From Azolla pinnata (lineage: Eukaryota > Streptophyta > Polypodiopsida > Salviniales > Salviniaceae): a stretch of 32,927 nucleotides of DNA. Made by a program: the position numbers and the translations under genes. The stretch covers positions 2,452 through 35,378 of the forward strand of contig JBBBWG010001349.1 of the NCBI GenBank assembly GCA_037176905.1, read 5' to 3'. Under the pieces are notes generated by a model. The model did not search any database. It had not been told where the DNA came from and worked only from the letters and a program-made list of their open reading frames with translations. This document shows positions 18,871 to 31,400 of the stretch, piece after piece; position 1 is the first letter of the stretch, and each line of letters opens with the position of its first letter.

Positions 18871-21800
18871 ATGTCGTCCCTCGTCTTCTTCTTCTTCTTC
18901 TTTCCACCCCTGATGTTCGATCCCTTGTGTTTATTGGTGGAGGCTCAAGCCACAAATGCGAACTTACCATCTTCTTGCACTGTACCAATCACGGATCCAC
19001 AATTCTCTGAACAACAATGCCAACAAGATCTCTTCGGCAGCATCAATTACACGGTGATGGCATACACAGACCGATTCGCAAACAGATTCTCATTCTGTGT
19101 GACTGATCCGTAAGTCCTGTTTCTCTCTTCTCTTCTCCTCATCATGTAGTATACGTATATTTGGATGCATATGTATGTGTATGCATGTATTTGTATGTGA
19201 ATGCATATATGCGTGTGTATATTTATGTGTATGCAAGTAATTACGTATGGGTTTCTTTGAACATGTATATATGTCGGTATACATGAATGTGTGTAGGGGG
19301 ATGGTCTGACGAATAATGGATGGATTTTATCTTAAAGCAACTGTAAAAATGATGCTGTTTTTTCATTTCAGGCAAAAAGAACGAGATGCGGCTTTTGGTT
19401 TTAGTGCGAATTTGACATTCTTGACTCAGTGCTTTACAGAAACAGCAGGTTAGCTTTCCATATGTTAAGGCTGCTTGTTGCAAAACAATGCTACAAATTA
19501 CGGTTTGATCTCATTTCGTTGTCAGTCACCATTTTCTGTAGCAAACACACGCGGAAACCATTTTATTCTATGTTTCGATCCACGATAAATAAGAATCGAT
19601 AAAACGACCATTCTTTTCGTCTGTATCTCGTTTCATGGTGATGAGACACAAGAGTAGTGCTAACTACAGCGCTGTTGGCGAAAGCTAAAAGAAGGCATTG
19701 CTAAAGATCATGGGTTCAATTCTTCATAAAGCCAGTGGAAGATTATTAGTATGTCTAGCTCTCTTACCCTCTCTCAATTATTCTTCTTTGTATTTCCAGG
19801 GGAAATGTTGAACTTGATGTGCAGTGCAGGGGAAATAAGCAATTATGTGGCTTCACTTGTGGATCTCATAGGGGATTCTGGAGAAGCCGCTCAACCCATA
19901 TCAACTGTAAATTGTAATCTCACCAACTGGAGCCAAGGATGTGAAGACGGTTGGGCAAGGGCTGTACAAAATTTAACCACAATGAGTGAGCTGTACCAGA
20001 ATGTCGAAACTATCCCACAGCGTTCTGGGGATCCATACAGCTGCTGTGGTGGATTCTTTTGTCCACGTGGCTTATCTTGCATGATTCGTGAGTGCTCTCC
20101 CTATCGAGCTGTTTATCACGAGTCATTAACTTATATGAATGCATACGTGATGTATTGACATGACACTAATATGTTCTATATATATATATATATATCTGTA
20201 TGTGTGTATGTGTATGTATATGCATGTATGTATTTGTGTGCGTGCGTGTGTGTAAGGTTCTCATGTGGAAATTATATCATCATTATATGTGTTGCAACCC
20301 CTACTTTTCTGCATGTTCAGCTTGTAAAACTAGTGAATGTTCATATGTATGAGATATGAACCTATTAGTTTTATAAGCTAAGTATTCCGTAACAAGGTAT
20401 TTTAAAAGATACTGAGATAGAGAAAGAAATAAAGACTGAAAGACAGGTGAATGTCTTTAAGAGTATGAAAGGACCTATGACACCAAACAATACATGCTAA
20501 GGTCCTATCAACAAAGTAAAAATGTCTAAATTTGTCAAACTGCCTAAAGTACCAGATATTTTCATTATCTAAGCCTTTCAAATATTGTAGAGCTTAGATG
20601 GATTGGGACTTCTGCTTTGAAAGATATCCAACATGGGCAGATCCAAGATGGAGAGGTCTTTAAAGCATTAGCTGGACTTTAACATCACTGTTGATTTTTT
20701 TTTGGTTATTATTGTTTTCTCCAGCTTGCCCTCTAGGAGCTCAATGCCCAAAAGCAACACTTAATGGAGATCTTTGCTCCCCGTATGTTCACATTCTCTT
20801 GGGTTCTTCTTATTTTGCACAATGATATGCATATTAGGTCACTTTGTATGGTCATTGACGGAACATACTTTTTAACACATCAATTGAAGATGAAAATAGA
20901 TTATTGTATGAATAACTGTACATATTTTGCCCATAGACAAGACGTATACACACCTGTATATCTGTCATATGTGTGTGCACATACGTACATGTTATGCTCG
21001 TATTGTAAATATGCACATTTAGTGAGTCAAAATATTCCTGTTTAAATCAGATTCAACTATGAACCGACTCCTGGGAGAAACTATGCTTGTGGAGGTGCAA
21101 ATCTTTGGACAGACCTTAGGAATTCTGATGGAACTTTTTGTCCTGGAGGTTATTATTGTCCAGCCACAACCGATATACGTGAATGCAACAAGGGGTAAGC
21201 ATCTGTTGATTTTGTTTGCATGTAAATTGTATTTTTCATACATACTTTTTTCGAAAACAAATGTTTTCTTCCCTTTTGTTATTGGCAGATACTTTTGTAG
21301 GCAAGGATCAACCACACAAAGCAGTAAGATATATTGGTTCAATCAGTATATATGCATGTCCGTAGATGCTGGCATTTGTTCTGAGTTTTAATTTGCTCAA
21401 AACTGCAGAATGCTATCCATTAGTATCGTGCAAGGCCCGAGCTTCCAACCAGAAGATTCAGGGTTATGGTGCACTAATTATTGTATGAACTTGAACCCAA
21501 TCCTTAAATCAGATCAAAAGATTTGTGTAACCTTTTTGTGAGCATATATGTAACCTATCATATAGTGACTCCCCTTTTTCTGAGAGTTTGTCGAAACTGT
21601 AGCTTCTTGAACGTGAGGGTTTATATTGCACATAACAATGATCTTCTAGCTGAAAAAGTTGCATTCATCTAAGTTGTGTTCATTCTCTTACTCTATTCAT
21701 TTAGTGAGTGATTAAATATTAAGATTTTGATGTAGTGGGTGAAAGCATGAACATGGGAGAACTAACTCAGCTAATTAGCTATATCATTATATACTGCAAA

Positions 21801-24800
21801 TATAGTATAAAAAAATTTATTTCAAGATAAATAACTAGAAATGTTACGCATATTTAGCTTATCATGGAACTTCAATTTATCGGATCTAATATTGTGGTAT
21901 AAATGGTACAGCTATTTTGGAATGAATTAACACTATCTCATGATTTCATCCAAATAAGACTTGGTTCATATTATGAGCAGATAACAAGGATTATAATTGA
22001 GATTAAACTAGAAAGCTATAACGATGTAGAAACTGAGATTATATATGGTTGGCAGGTGGGAGTGTTAACTATTCTGATGCTAGTATATAACTGTTCCGAC
22101 CATTTGATGCACCTCCATGAGAAGCGCAAGATGAAGTCACGTGAGAAGGCGGTGAAACAAGTGCGAGAGCATTTCAATGCGGTTGAGCGATGGAAGTACG
22201 CTGCACAAGCAGTGAAACGTGCGAGCCGTAGGTTCTCACGGCACTATCCTGCTAGGGCCACTGAAGAATTTCATACACTGGCACCTCCACATGTCTTGCG
22301 CTCTGATGGTGGCCAGCATAAAATCGGAATCATCGATGAGGAGAGCTCATACCATGGAGGTGAAACATTCCCAAAATATTCACAAGAAGGGGAGATAGCC
22401 GAAGATGACTTATATGAGCTGGTCGAAGTATTGCCCCTCCCTTCAGGTGAGCAAGGCAGCACCAAGGCGAAGAAGAAAACAGCCTCACATACAAAAAGCC
22501 AGATTTTTAGGGATGCATATGTGGAGATCGAGAAAGAGAAGAAGTTCCAGGAGAAGAATCTTGGATGGGAGGATGTTATCAATAATGCTGGGAAAGAGCA
22601 TCCAGAAAGCCAACGGATGAAGATCGAGATTGTTTTCAAAGATCTTTCCTTGTTTTTGAAAGGAAGTAGGAAAAAGATCCTGGCCAATGTCACTGGGAAA
22701 CTAGCAGCTGGACGGGTAACGGCTGTCATGGGTCCCTCTGGTGCTGGAAAGACTACCTTTCTGAATGCTTTGGCTGGGAAAGCTTACAGCAGCACAACCA
22801 CAGGTACGATATTGATCAATGGGAAGCCAGATCCCATCAACTGTTACAAGAAGATCATTGGCTTTGTGCCTCAAGATGATATTGTCCATGGGAACCTAAC
22901 AGTAGAGGAGAATCTTTGGTTCAGTGCTCGATACAGGTATCTCAATTTAATATTGATAACTAAAGTTACATAGAAGTACATCTATATGCACATATGACAT
23001 ACTCTCACTTACTTTCTACTTTGTACATATGAAATTGTACTTTTATTTTGTTAAATAGATAGATGCATGGAGGGAGAGAACTTGATGAATAGTTGTAGCT
23101 AAGTCATATATAGGTAGTTTAGTCCTGATGAGAAAATCTGGGGCTCAATCCTGCACAGCGAATGGATTATTTAGTAAAGACTGTTGGAATTTGAATTCAA
23201 TCGATGGGCATGTAATGAATAAGGGAAAGAAAAAGAAAATAGACTTGAACAAGAAAATATATCTTCAATTGTTCTGTCTCGAAAAGAAAAGAAACAAAAC
23301 TAAAATAGATATAATGAAAATAGAGAGAGAAAGAAACGTCTGGCCTGTTGAACTGGATGATATAAAACATTTTGACAAAAGAAAACAAAAGGAATCATAA
23401 CTAAATTAGTTGAACTGCGTAAGGTATCAGAACATCTCGTGAAATGGCCGTACTCAGGCTCATTGACCTCGACCTCCTCGGACTCCTCATCCTCAAGTGC
23501 CAATCCGATCCCAATGATCACTACTAGTGAGCACTTAATGTCCTGAATATAGATTTTTGCCTTTGTAAGGTCTCCAATGGGGAGAGCGTCTTGGCAGCAT
23601 CAAAGTACCTTTGGGAGTGGATTCTTACCAGAATATATTGTGTTAAGATGCACATGAATCTTTAGAAAGAAACAGAAAGCTGAAAGAATTTTGTATTCTA
23701 TTTGTAGGCTTCCAGTGGAAATGTCATTGGCCAAAAAAGTGCTGGTGGTTGAACGCATCATCGATTCTTTGGGACTTTCTGCTATCCGAAACTCAAAAGT
23801 TGGGACAGTTGAGAAAAGAGGTATTTCAGGAGGTCAACGGAAAAGAGTGAATGTAGGGCTGGAGATGGTTATGGAGCCCTCTCTCTTAATTCTGGACGAG
23901 CCGACCTCTGGTCTAGATAGTACATCCTCACAGTTTGTGCTGAAAGCTTTAAGGCGCGAAGCATCTGAGGGAGTTAATGTTGGAGTTGTGCTCCATCAGC
24001 CAAGGTAAGGATAAAAAATTCCCTCTAGATCATACACCTAATCACTGAAGTCCATAAAATGGAAGTTTTTACCAATGTGGCAGTTATCTTACTTTGTCCA
24101 CTGATATTAGGCCTGATTCTGTTATATCATTTTTAAGGAGAAAATGATCAAAATACTGCTAAATTTGCTGGATATATTTACTGGAATCCCTGACCTCCCA
24201 AAGCTTACCGTCTTATATTTCTGTAATGCAGAATAGCTTTTTTGCATCTTTCTAAGAACTTAAGGATATTGTGCTTGATATTTAGTGAATTTGGGGCAAT
24301 GTGTATAATGTGTGCCCTATAATTTAATGCCTGTTCATCAGCAGCCATGGCATATGCCAATTCTTTGATATGCTTGATGTTTGCCTCATAAAACGAATAT
24401 CAATGAACAACTGGCTCATCCTATTGGCGTATGATGGTCTCTGTTTCATATTGCGGGCTAACAATTTTGCTTGTTCGGCAGTTATGGATTGTTCCGGCTA
24501 TTTGATGACGTGATGTTTCTTGCGAAAGGTGGGCGAACAGTATATCTTGGTCCAGTAGACGATGTCGAGGACTATTTTCGCTTGATGGGGATAATTGTCC
24601 CTGAACGTATAAACCCACCTGACCATTTCATGGATGTTTTGGAGGGTGTATTGAAGCCCGAAGGAAATCCCAACTTCGACCCAAAGATTCTTCCTTTGAA
24701 ATGGATTCAGCACAAAGGATATCCTGTTCCATCTGACTTGCAAGCATTGGCAGAGAATCTGGAGGGTGTGAAGAAGGCTGACCATGCACCTTTGGGAGCT

Positions 24801-26507
24801 AGCACAGGCATGAAGAAGAGCTTTTCTCAAGACCTTTGGCATGAGTTCACTTCCTTTTGTGAGGTGAAGTGGGATGATTTCAAGAGCATTTTCAGCTGCA
24901 CCCGAGACTTATCAGGACGGTGCACTCCAGGATTCTTTAGTCAGTTTACGTTCATCATTTCGAGGTCCTTTCTTTTCCTTCCTCATAGATTGATTTCTTT
25001 TGCTGCCTATTCATTTATTCTATTTGTTTCTTGACCCTCCTGAGCATCTATCACTACCCCGGAGCTAAAATGTAGAGGAGTGTCTCTAAAATAAAAATAT
25101 AAATGGATTCTTGGTTGGAAAATCATTCTCAAGCGTTTTCATTGATTATAGGCTCTTTCTTCAACGGTTTCGGGAGGCGAGATTGCAGACTCAAGATTAC
25201 CTGATCTTGCTCCTTGCAGGGGCATGCCTTGGGTTGATCACACCTTCGAAGGACTCGAGTCTTGGATCAAACAACTACACCTACTCAATAATCGCTTTAT
25301 GTAAAGCCTCCACATTAAAATGCAGTCTAAGTTACATTTGCTAGTTTCTCCCTCTTGAGCGGAAAACATTTTCTAGGAAAACGAAACCACCACAATGCAT
25401 TAACATCGTCCTTTATTTTATTTCACAGCCCTTCTTTGTATGATAGCAGCCTTGAGAACATTTTCAAATGATAAGCTACAATATTGGCGTGAGAGTGCAT
25501 CAAGCATCAACCGAGTAGCCTATTTCCTTGCAAAAGATACTGTTGACCACTTTAACACGCTTGTAAAGCCTATTGTCTTCCTGTCAATGTTTTACTTCTT
25601 CAACAATCCACGATCAACATTTGCCGAGAACTACCTAGTCACAATGGCCATGGTGTATTGTGTGACAGGCATCGCTTACATTTTCGCTATAGTTTCAGAG
25701 CCTGGGCCAGCTCAACTGGTAAGCTGAATTTGGATATCAAGTTATTAATATAATAAACAATATTAGAAATAATACTAATAAAGCTGAAACACTAAATTTT
25801 GGCTTTAAATTATAAGTTTAAATTCATAGAAAGGCTAAAAAGATATTTGGATGTAAGAAATCATTGATTTGAAATAACATCACCTGTCAATGTTTTGGAT
25901 ATCAAATTAACATAATGAGAAATAACCATACAAGGGTTTGTTCTATGAAAATTTGTAAACATCCAAGTAAATGGTGTTAAATTACGGATGGCTACAGCAG
26001 GCCCTATTTGACCGGCAAAGAGAAACTCAGCAACAAATCAGAAATGAAAAGGAAAAGATAAGTTCATTGATGTCATGCTTTTCAATGCTTATAAAACTGT
26101 CTTTTTCTTTTGTAGTGGTCGGTCTTTCTCCCTATCATATGTACACTTCTTGCAACAAAGAACGGTTCAACTGGGATTCTTAAAATTCTTGAATATGCTT
26201 CATATCCGCGATGGGTGCTTGAAGCTTATGTGATTGCAAATGCTAAGAGGTAACATTGCATATGCATAGTTGTTTAAAAGAGAAGAAAGCATGTATTGGG
26301 AGTTACTCATATACTGTGAAATGATATGTTCTTATTTACAGATACCCTGGTGTTTGGCTAATCTCAAGGTGCGCTTATCTTGCTGGAGCTGGATATGATC
26401 TAAATCATTGGGGGCTGTGTTTAGGCATCCTTTTTATCATGGGTTTTGCAGCACGGATTATAGCTTTGCTTTGTATGATTCTTTGCAATTGGAAACGGCA
26501 ACAATGA
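18871..26507 (+). CDS. ABCG24/ABCG28-like: ABCG half-size transporter, ABCG24/28 type, 14 exons
   Basis: An ATP-driven membrane exporter with NBD-before-TMD order; its Arabidopsis relative ABCG28 acts in pollen tubes. The substrate here is unknown. Exons: 18871-19109, 19372-19448, 19800-20087, 20725-20782, 21051-21194, 21289-21323, 21409-21482, 22056-22936, 23708-24004, 24482-24964, 25152-25300, 25429-25718, 26116-26249, 26342-26507. They give 1104 aa, all in frame. Residues 1-26 look like a signal peptide, followed by a Cys-rich extracellular region ([10 protein letters not shown] ~188-197, CPGGYYCP ~251-258) and a first membrane helix (~298-318). A charged linker precedes the nucleotide-binding domain: Walker A GPSGAGKT (531-538), Q-loop Gln578, signature ISGGQ (638-642), Walker B LLILDEP (658-664), H-loop His695. 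All are intact. About six hydrophobic segments follow from ~868. It must dimerise to work. Alternative start: 18850 (+7 aa). Intron 10 has a GTCCTT donor. Confidence 0.95.
18885..18903 (+). repeat. (TTC)n microsatellite encoding signal-peptide poly-Phe
   Basis: A TTC trinucleotide run supplies the Phe run at residues ~6-11 of the ABCG protein, the hydrophobic core of its putative signal peptide. Confidence 0.85.
19140..19250. repeat. TATG/CATG-rich alternating tract in ABCG intron 1
   Basis: An imperfect run of GTATGTGTATGCATGTAT-type sequence inside intron 1, similar in texture to the tract in RsmE intron 1. It has no coding content. Confidence 0.75.
20177..20255. repeat. (TA)n-(TG)n microsatellite in ABCG intron 3
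   Basis: (TA)n at about 20178-20197 passes into TATG and TGTG/TGCG repeats up to ~20255, inside intron 3. It is an alternating purine-pyrimidine sequence. Confidence 0.85.
23182..23440 (+). mobile_element. Possible LTR-retrotransposon fragment in ABCG intron 8
   Basis: Sequence beginning TGTTGGAATTTGAATTC near 23182 resembles plant copia-type LTR starts. GGTATCAGAAC near 23421 resembles the usual initiator-Met primer-binding site (TGGTATCAGAGC). No second LTR, coding region or target duplication was seen. Weakly supported. Confidence 0.25.
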
Positions 26508-29287
26508 GGTTGTACGTGGCTGGTTTCTTCAGTGATACATATTGGGAGTGTGTGACAGCTAGGTTGGACTTATGCTCGAGACACACTTGTATGCTCTTTG
26601 TAGCTCAGGAGTCAGGTGTATACATCATCATTTCTTCCTTCATGCCTCGGCATTAGGGCATTCTTTGATTTGGATTTTTATATCTTTTTCTGGTCAAAAC
26701 ATTAAAATTATTTAATGCTTCCTCAATTTACACAAAGTTGGCTTGTTAATTTGTCAGCCAGCTATCTTGTACAGTATTGGACAGTAACAAGAATAGGTCC
26801 ATGACCCTTCGCTCACATTGAACTCTTTTTACTGTTTTTTATCCTTCAGTGTATCTCTTCAAAAACTGTACCACCACCAATGAAATCATGGAGTTGTCTG
26901 TAAGTGTGCGTGTCTGTGTCTCTTTTGCTGTATTATTATCTCTCTTGTGCAACTTTGCTGATGCATCCACCTTACCGTGTACTGTGGAAAGCTTGAACTG
27001 TGTTCAACTCTCGATGTAGCTGATATAACAAAGACCGTTGATTTCTCTTCGCAAAAGTCTGTCAAATATTGCCTTTGATGCTCCAGGTAGTTCCATCAAC
27101 CATAATGATGGATTCTGTCAATCATTTGTCAAGATCTTTTATGCTCACTGTATGATCAGCTTTATACCTGACAGATTATGCAAACAGAAAGCATACATGT
27201 TTATAAGTGGCAGCTGCGAAAGCTGAAGAAAGGGTTTGGCATTGTCTCCATCTAGTGTTCATACATCATACACTGATATTTGCTTCTTTCGTTTTCAGTT
27301 TGGTGAATTCATCTATCCATTATTGGATTGAACGGGAGTTTTGAGTCTTCTCTCTATTGTAAGTTTCAACACAACATTCCCTAAATTATTGCCAGCAACA
27401 GTCCATTTTATTGCTCCTAGTTTAATGGATTGATAGAGAATCATGGATAAAAGCTTCATCAATTATTTTAAGAATAAGATCAAACATTAGTTTTGAAGGA
27501 TTAAGCATAGATTGACCCAACATTGGCTGGCTTTTAAATATACATAAGTATCACTATTAAAATACAATTATACAAGCCTGAAGCTTTCTAAATGAAGCTT
27601 CCAAACTGGATTACAAGCTGATTAGAATCTTGGAGTTAACTCGAAATCTCCGCCATCAATACCTTGAATACATCAAGTTTCCTTTCAGGATTAAGATAAT
27701 TGATTCTGTTTTTGCAATTGTCCCCTTATAGAGCAGATTGTGTTTGCGGCAATATTGTTTTTCCATTTCGACTTTGAGATTACCATCATCAATTTGTTGG
27801 AAGGACCTGCATTTGAATCATTTTCTTTAATTTCATCATACTTGCATCAAATCGACACAACTAGAATTTCATGTTGAGGGTCCTCATTGTTGTGAGCAAC
27901 GTGTTGAATAGCTAAAATCAAACCAACAATTCGGTGCCATATTTATATCCCATAATCTTGGTTCACATGAACGAACCATTACTACAGATGAAAATAAATC
28001 TGCACACCTGATATACAATGCAGTTGCTTCAAACAAACATGTAGAATTTCTATACCTATCCAGAAATAATATATAAATGGAATTAGAAGAGTTTGAATCA
28101 AGCCATAGGTATCTAAATATCAATGCATTCGTAGAACACACAAGAGATGCTAAATGGATCACATAATTGGAACACGCATGATTCACAACTAGCATCATTA
28201 TATAATAACAATGGAGCAAGTTAAATCTATTATAGCTAATTTTGGGTTTATTGAAGGCATGGAGTCTAGAACCATCCAGCAATGAACTACTACTAATTTT
28301 GATGGAAGCTGTTGTCTCGTGTCTATATCCCCATACGGCTGGTTTTTTGTTAAAAATAATAAAATTTATTGTTAATAATTTGCTAAAATTGGTTTCCAAG
28401 GCAATTGTCAATGTGATTTACTTGATGCAAGTAAACCACATTTAATTCAACATTGGTTTAATATTTAGTTTATATGACAAGATGATTTTAAATTAATTTT
28501 AATTGACCCCACGACCTAAACACAAAAAGGAGAAAAATCATACAAATCAATTTAAAATATACATAAAATTTGATCTAGACAACAAGTAGACCAAAAACAG
28601 TTGTATGACATGTGAGCAATATATTGTGAACAATCAAAGGAATTTTATTTATTTTATAGAACCTTATTCACAAGCCATATTCACATTATGAAAGAGAAAA
28701 CTTACCATGTTTTTTGAACTTTCTTATTCCAACACCCCTTTGATCAGATTGTAAATACATGCCATGACATAGAATCTGCAATCAATAGCATTTAGCTGTT
28801 GAGCTATTTTCACATGTTGCATTGGCTTTTCCAACACATTTGCTTGTAGGCTCTATATTCCCCAAATAGAAGTAATGATTGTTTTAATGACAGTTTTAAT
28901 ATTTGCATGCAGAATGCTATTTAGTGGGTCCATATACGACAATTCTTGTTTTTCCAATAATGTTATGTCATGACTTTGACAATCTATAAAGGTGTATGGG
29001 GTCCAATGTTGATGATTGTGCAATACAAGGTAAACAATATCTTGACATTTGATGGTACAAATCCATATGCTTGCTTCATCTTACCAACTTACATCATATT
29101 GAGCTAGAATGGATCTACAACCCATATGTCATGTGATCCCAACCGACAAGTTGTAATCTAGCCAAGCTGTGAATAAATTCATTGAGGTTGTTGAAGCCAT
29201 TCCCTTAAATTATTGATTCTTAAATCATAAATCTTAATCTGTTTTGCAATATAAGTCACCATTACCACGACTAAGGCTCGTGGATAG
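26508..29287. other. Intergenic, AT-rich, no gene recognised
   Basis: This includes the 3' untranslated region of the ABCG gene. One long minus-strand open frame (27884-28411, 175 codons) has Ser-, Leu- and Ile-rich composition and no recognised motif. No splice-consistent exon series, LTR pair or RNA gene was found. Confidence 0.5.
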
Positions 29288-30268
29288 TGATAGAACTCGA
29301 AGACAAGAGTATATCAAGAAGAAGCAGATAAATTAAGAATAAGAAGACGAGATGAATTACCCAGAAACTTGGACTGCAAGATTGCTATCCTGAAGTAGAA
29401 TGGTCAGAGTGTGCAAGCAAAGAAGAAAGTAATCTATTAAATATTAAGATTAATAAAGAACAAAACAATATAAGAAAAGTTTACATTGCACAATGGATAA
29501 GATATTCTTTTTTAAAAGCAAAGGTCTAAAGTTGGACCACCCTCAACCCCTCAATTTTTTTTACATACTTTTTTTTTCTCTTTCTTACTTCTTTTTACTT
29601 TTTTTTCAAGTTATTTTTTTCGTTGCTTTTTCTATGGCGACCCACTCCACGGTATATAAAAGGAGTGGAGTAGAGGGGGAAGGGGGAAAAAAGAGTAGAT
29701 GCTCAAAAGAAAAACCCTAATCTCATATATCTAAGTCCTAATATACATTACTAAAACCCTAATACTTATTGCTAAAACCTTAATACCCGATTGCTAAACC
29801 TTAATCTCTTCTAATTTAATTATTTCTATCTCTGTAATAAACCCTAATCTCTTCTAATTTCTATCTCTCTTCTAAGCCCAACCACATCTAATTTTCATTT
29901 CTCTTCTAAATCCTAATCTCTTTTCTAATCTCTCTACGTCTAAATCGTAATCTCTTCTAATATATCTTCTAAACCCTATTCTATATCTCTAACTCTAATC
30001 GAACTCTTATCCAAACCTTGATCTCTATCTCTTCTAATCTATCTCTTTTCTAATCTCTCTAATGTCCAAACCTAATCTCTCTTAGCCAAACCTAATCTCT
30101 TAATTAATCTATGTTATCCAAACCTTATCTCTCTAATTTCTCTTATCTAAACTTAGTCTCTAATATTAGTAATCTTACTCTCTTATTTTTATATATTTAT
30201 TCTCCTAATCTAGGGACACCATTGTAGTAATCTTCAATAGTTAAAATCATATTTCTTTTAATCTATCA
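29288..30268 (+). repeat. Putative 5' LTR with G-poor R/U5 leader
   Basis: The ends TGATAG...CTATCA form a 6-bp inverted repeat and enclose 981 bp. The TATA box is at 29653. From 29711 to 30180 only about 15 of 470 bases are G on this strand, with recurring words ACCCTAATCTC, CTCTTCTAAT and TATCTCT. Several AAACCCTAA words occur (near 29713, 29752, 29840). The left limit is uncertain because the partner LTR is not visible. Confidence 0.5.
29653..29661 (+). promoter_or_regulatory. TATA box of retroelement LTR
   Basis: TATATAAAA followed by GGAGTGGAG. Transcription would be expected to start ~25-35 bases downstream, just before the G-poor leader. Confidence 0.6.
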
Positions 30269-30388
30269 ACAAATTGTCCATCTCCTGGTTCAAAATCCAA
30301 GTGGTTCCACCCGGACACTTATATTTAGAGCTGTATAGCTCAAATTCTACACCATCTGGTGAAGCCGACGTGAAAGGATGGCACGGAG

Positions 30389-31400
30389 ATGGAGAATCAG
30401 CCTGAAGCAATAAACATAATGATGTTGTTCGAGAGGATGCTTCAAGAGCAACGAGCAATATCAGAGGTTGCTACGGCGGTGGACCAGCTTGTGCAACGTA
30501 ATAGGCAATTCAACGGAAAAGACGTGTCACGTTTCTTATATGACTACAAGGCGAAGATGCTACTTTGCAAAATTACGGAAGGATTACAAGTATTATCTTC
30601 TAACCGAATCGCTGCAGATGAACTTCAAAGACGCATTCATGAGCTCCAAGTGCAATATCTTACATGGTCGGCGTTCAAGGAAGCCATGAAGAGCACATAT
30701 GCCATTGAGGACTCGTTTAGAGCAACTCGGAGGGGATTTGAAGACTGGGTGGAAGCTCCAAACAAAGGGCTGAAGGTACTTGAAGTATTCATAGAGATCG
30801 AGAGTAGATATGAAAAATTATCAACAAGAGACCAAACCATCCTTCTCCGAAACAAAGTGGTCATGTTTCTATGCGCCGTCGATGCTTGAGATCGTTAAGG
30901 ATCTTGGAGTGAAACTGGAGGATACCACTATGGAAAGCGGCCTCACGAATAGCTGGGAAATTGTAAAGAGCATTGTAGCTCAGTTTACAATGGCTCGGGA
31001 ATGAAGAAAATCATACTTTAGATCAAACTTTAAGATCAAGAGCTGGTTCGGAAGACTTTCAACAACGGACACGAGAAACTACGACCGAGAAAGGAGTAGA
31101 TGCATCCGCTATAGAGCAAATCTTAAAGGGGATGGAGGACTTAAAGATTACATTGGTGAAAAAGATAGAAGATCGATCGAGTAGCTCCAAATATGGAGAT
31201 CGATGGTGCATTTGGTGTGATAGCACCGAAGATGAGCGAAAAGACTTTGATGAGCACAAAGAGGCATTGAGATGGGATCTCATCTACTACGAGGGGAACT
31301 GGATTCACTTTGTGGATTCCCGAAAACCACTTTGGCCAAACTTTCGGAAAGGAAGCATGAAGAAGTTAATCAACAAAGAGATGGCCTCATGAGAAACGAA
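30389..31400 (+). pseudogene. Broken retroelement gag (capsid and decayed zinc knuckle)
   Basis: Gag forms the retroelement particle. The first frame runs 30389-30889 (166 codons) and contains FNGKDVSRFLYDYKAKML, then TWSAFKEAMKSTYAIEDSFR, FEDWVEAPNKGLKVLEVF and LSTRDQTILLRNK. This is the pattern of plant Ty3/gypsy capsid (gag) domains. After its stop, the similarity continues in another frame (DLGVKLEDTTMESGLTNSWE, to 31003). It resumes at 31132-31392 with CIWCDSTEDERKDFDEH, a zinc-knuckle site in which the positions normally His and Cys are Asp and Phe. At least two frame changes and a stop make it inactive. Confidence 0.7.
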
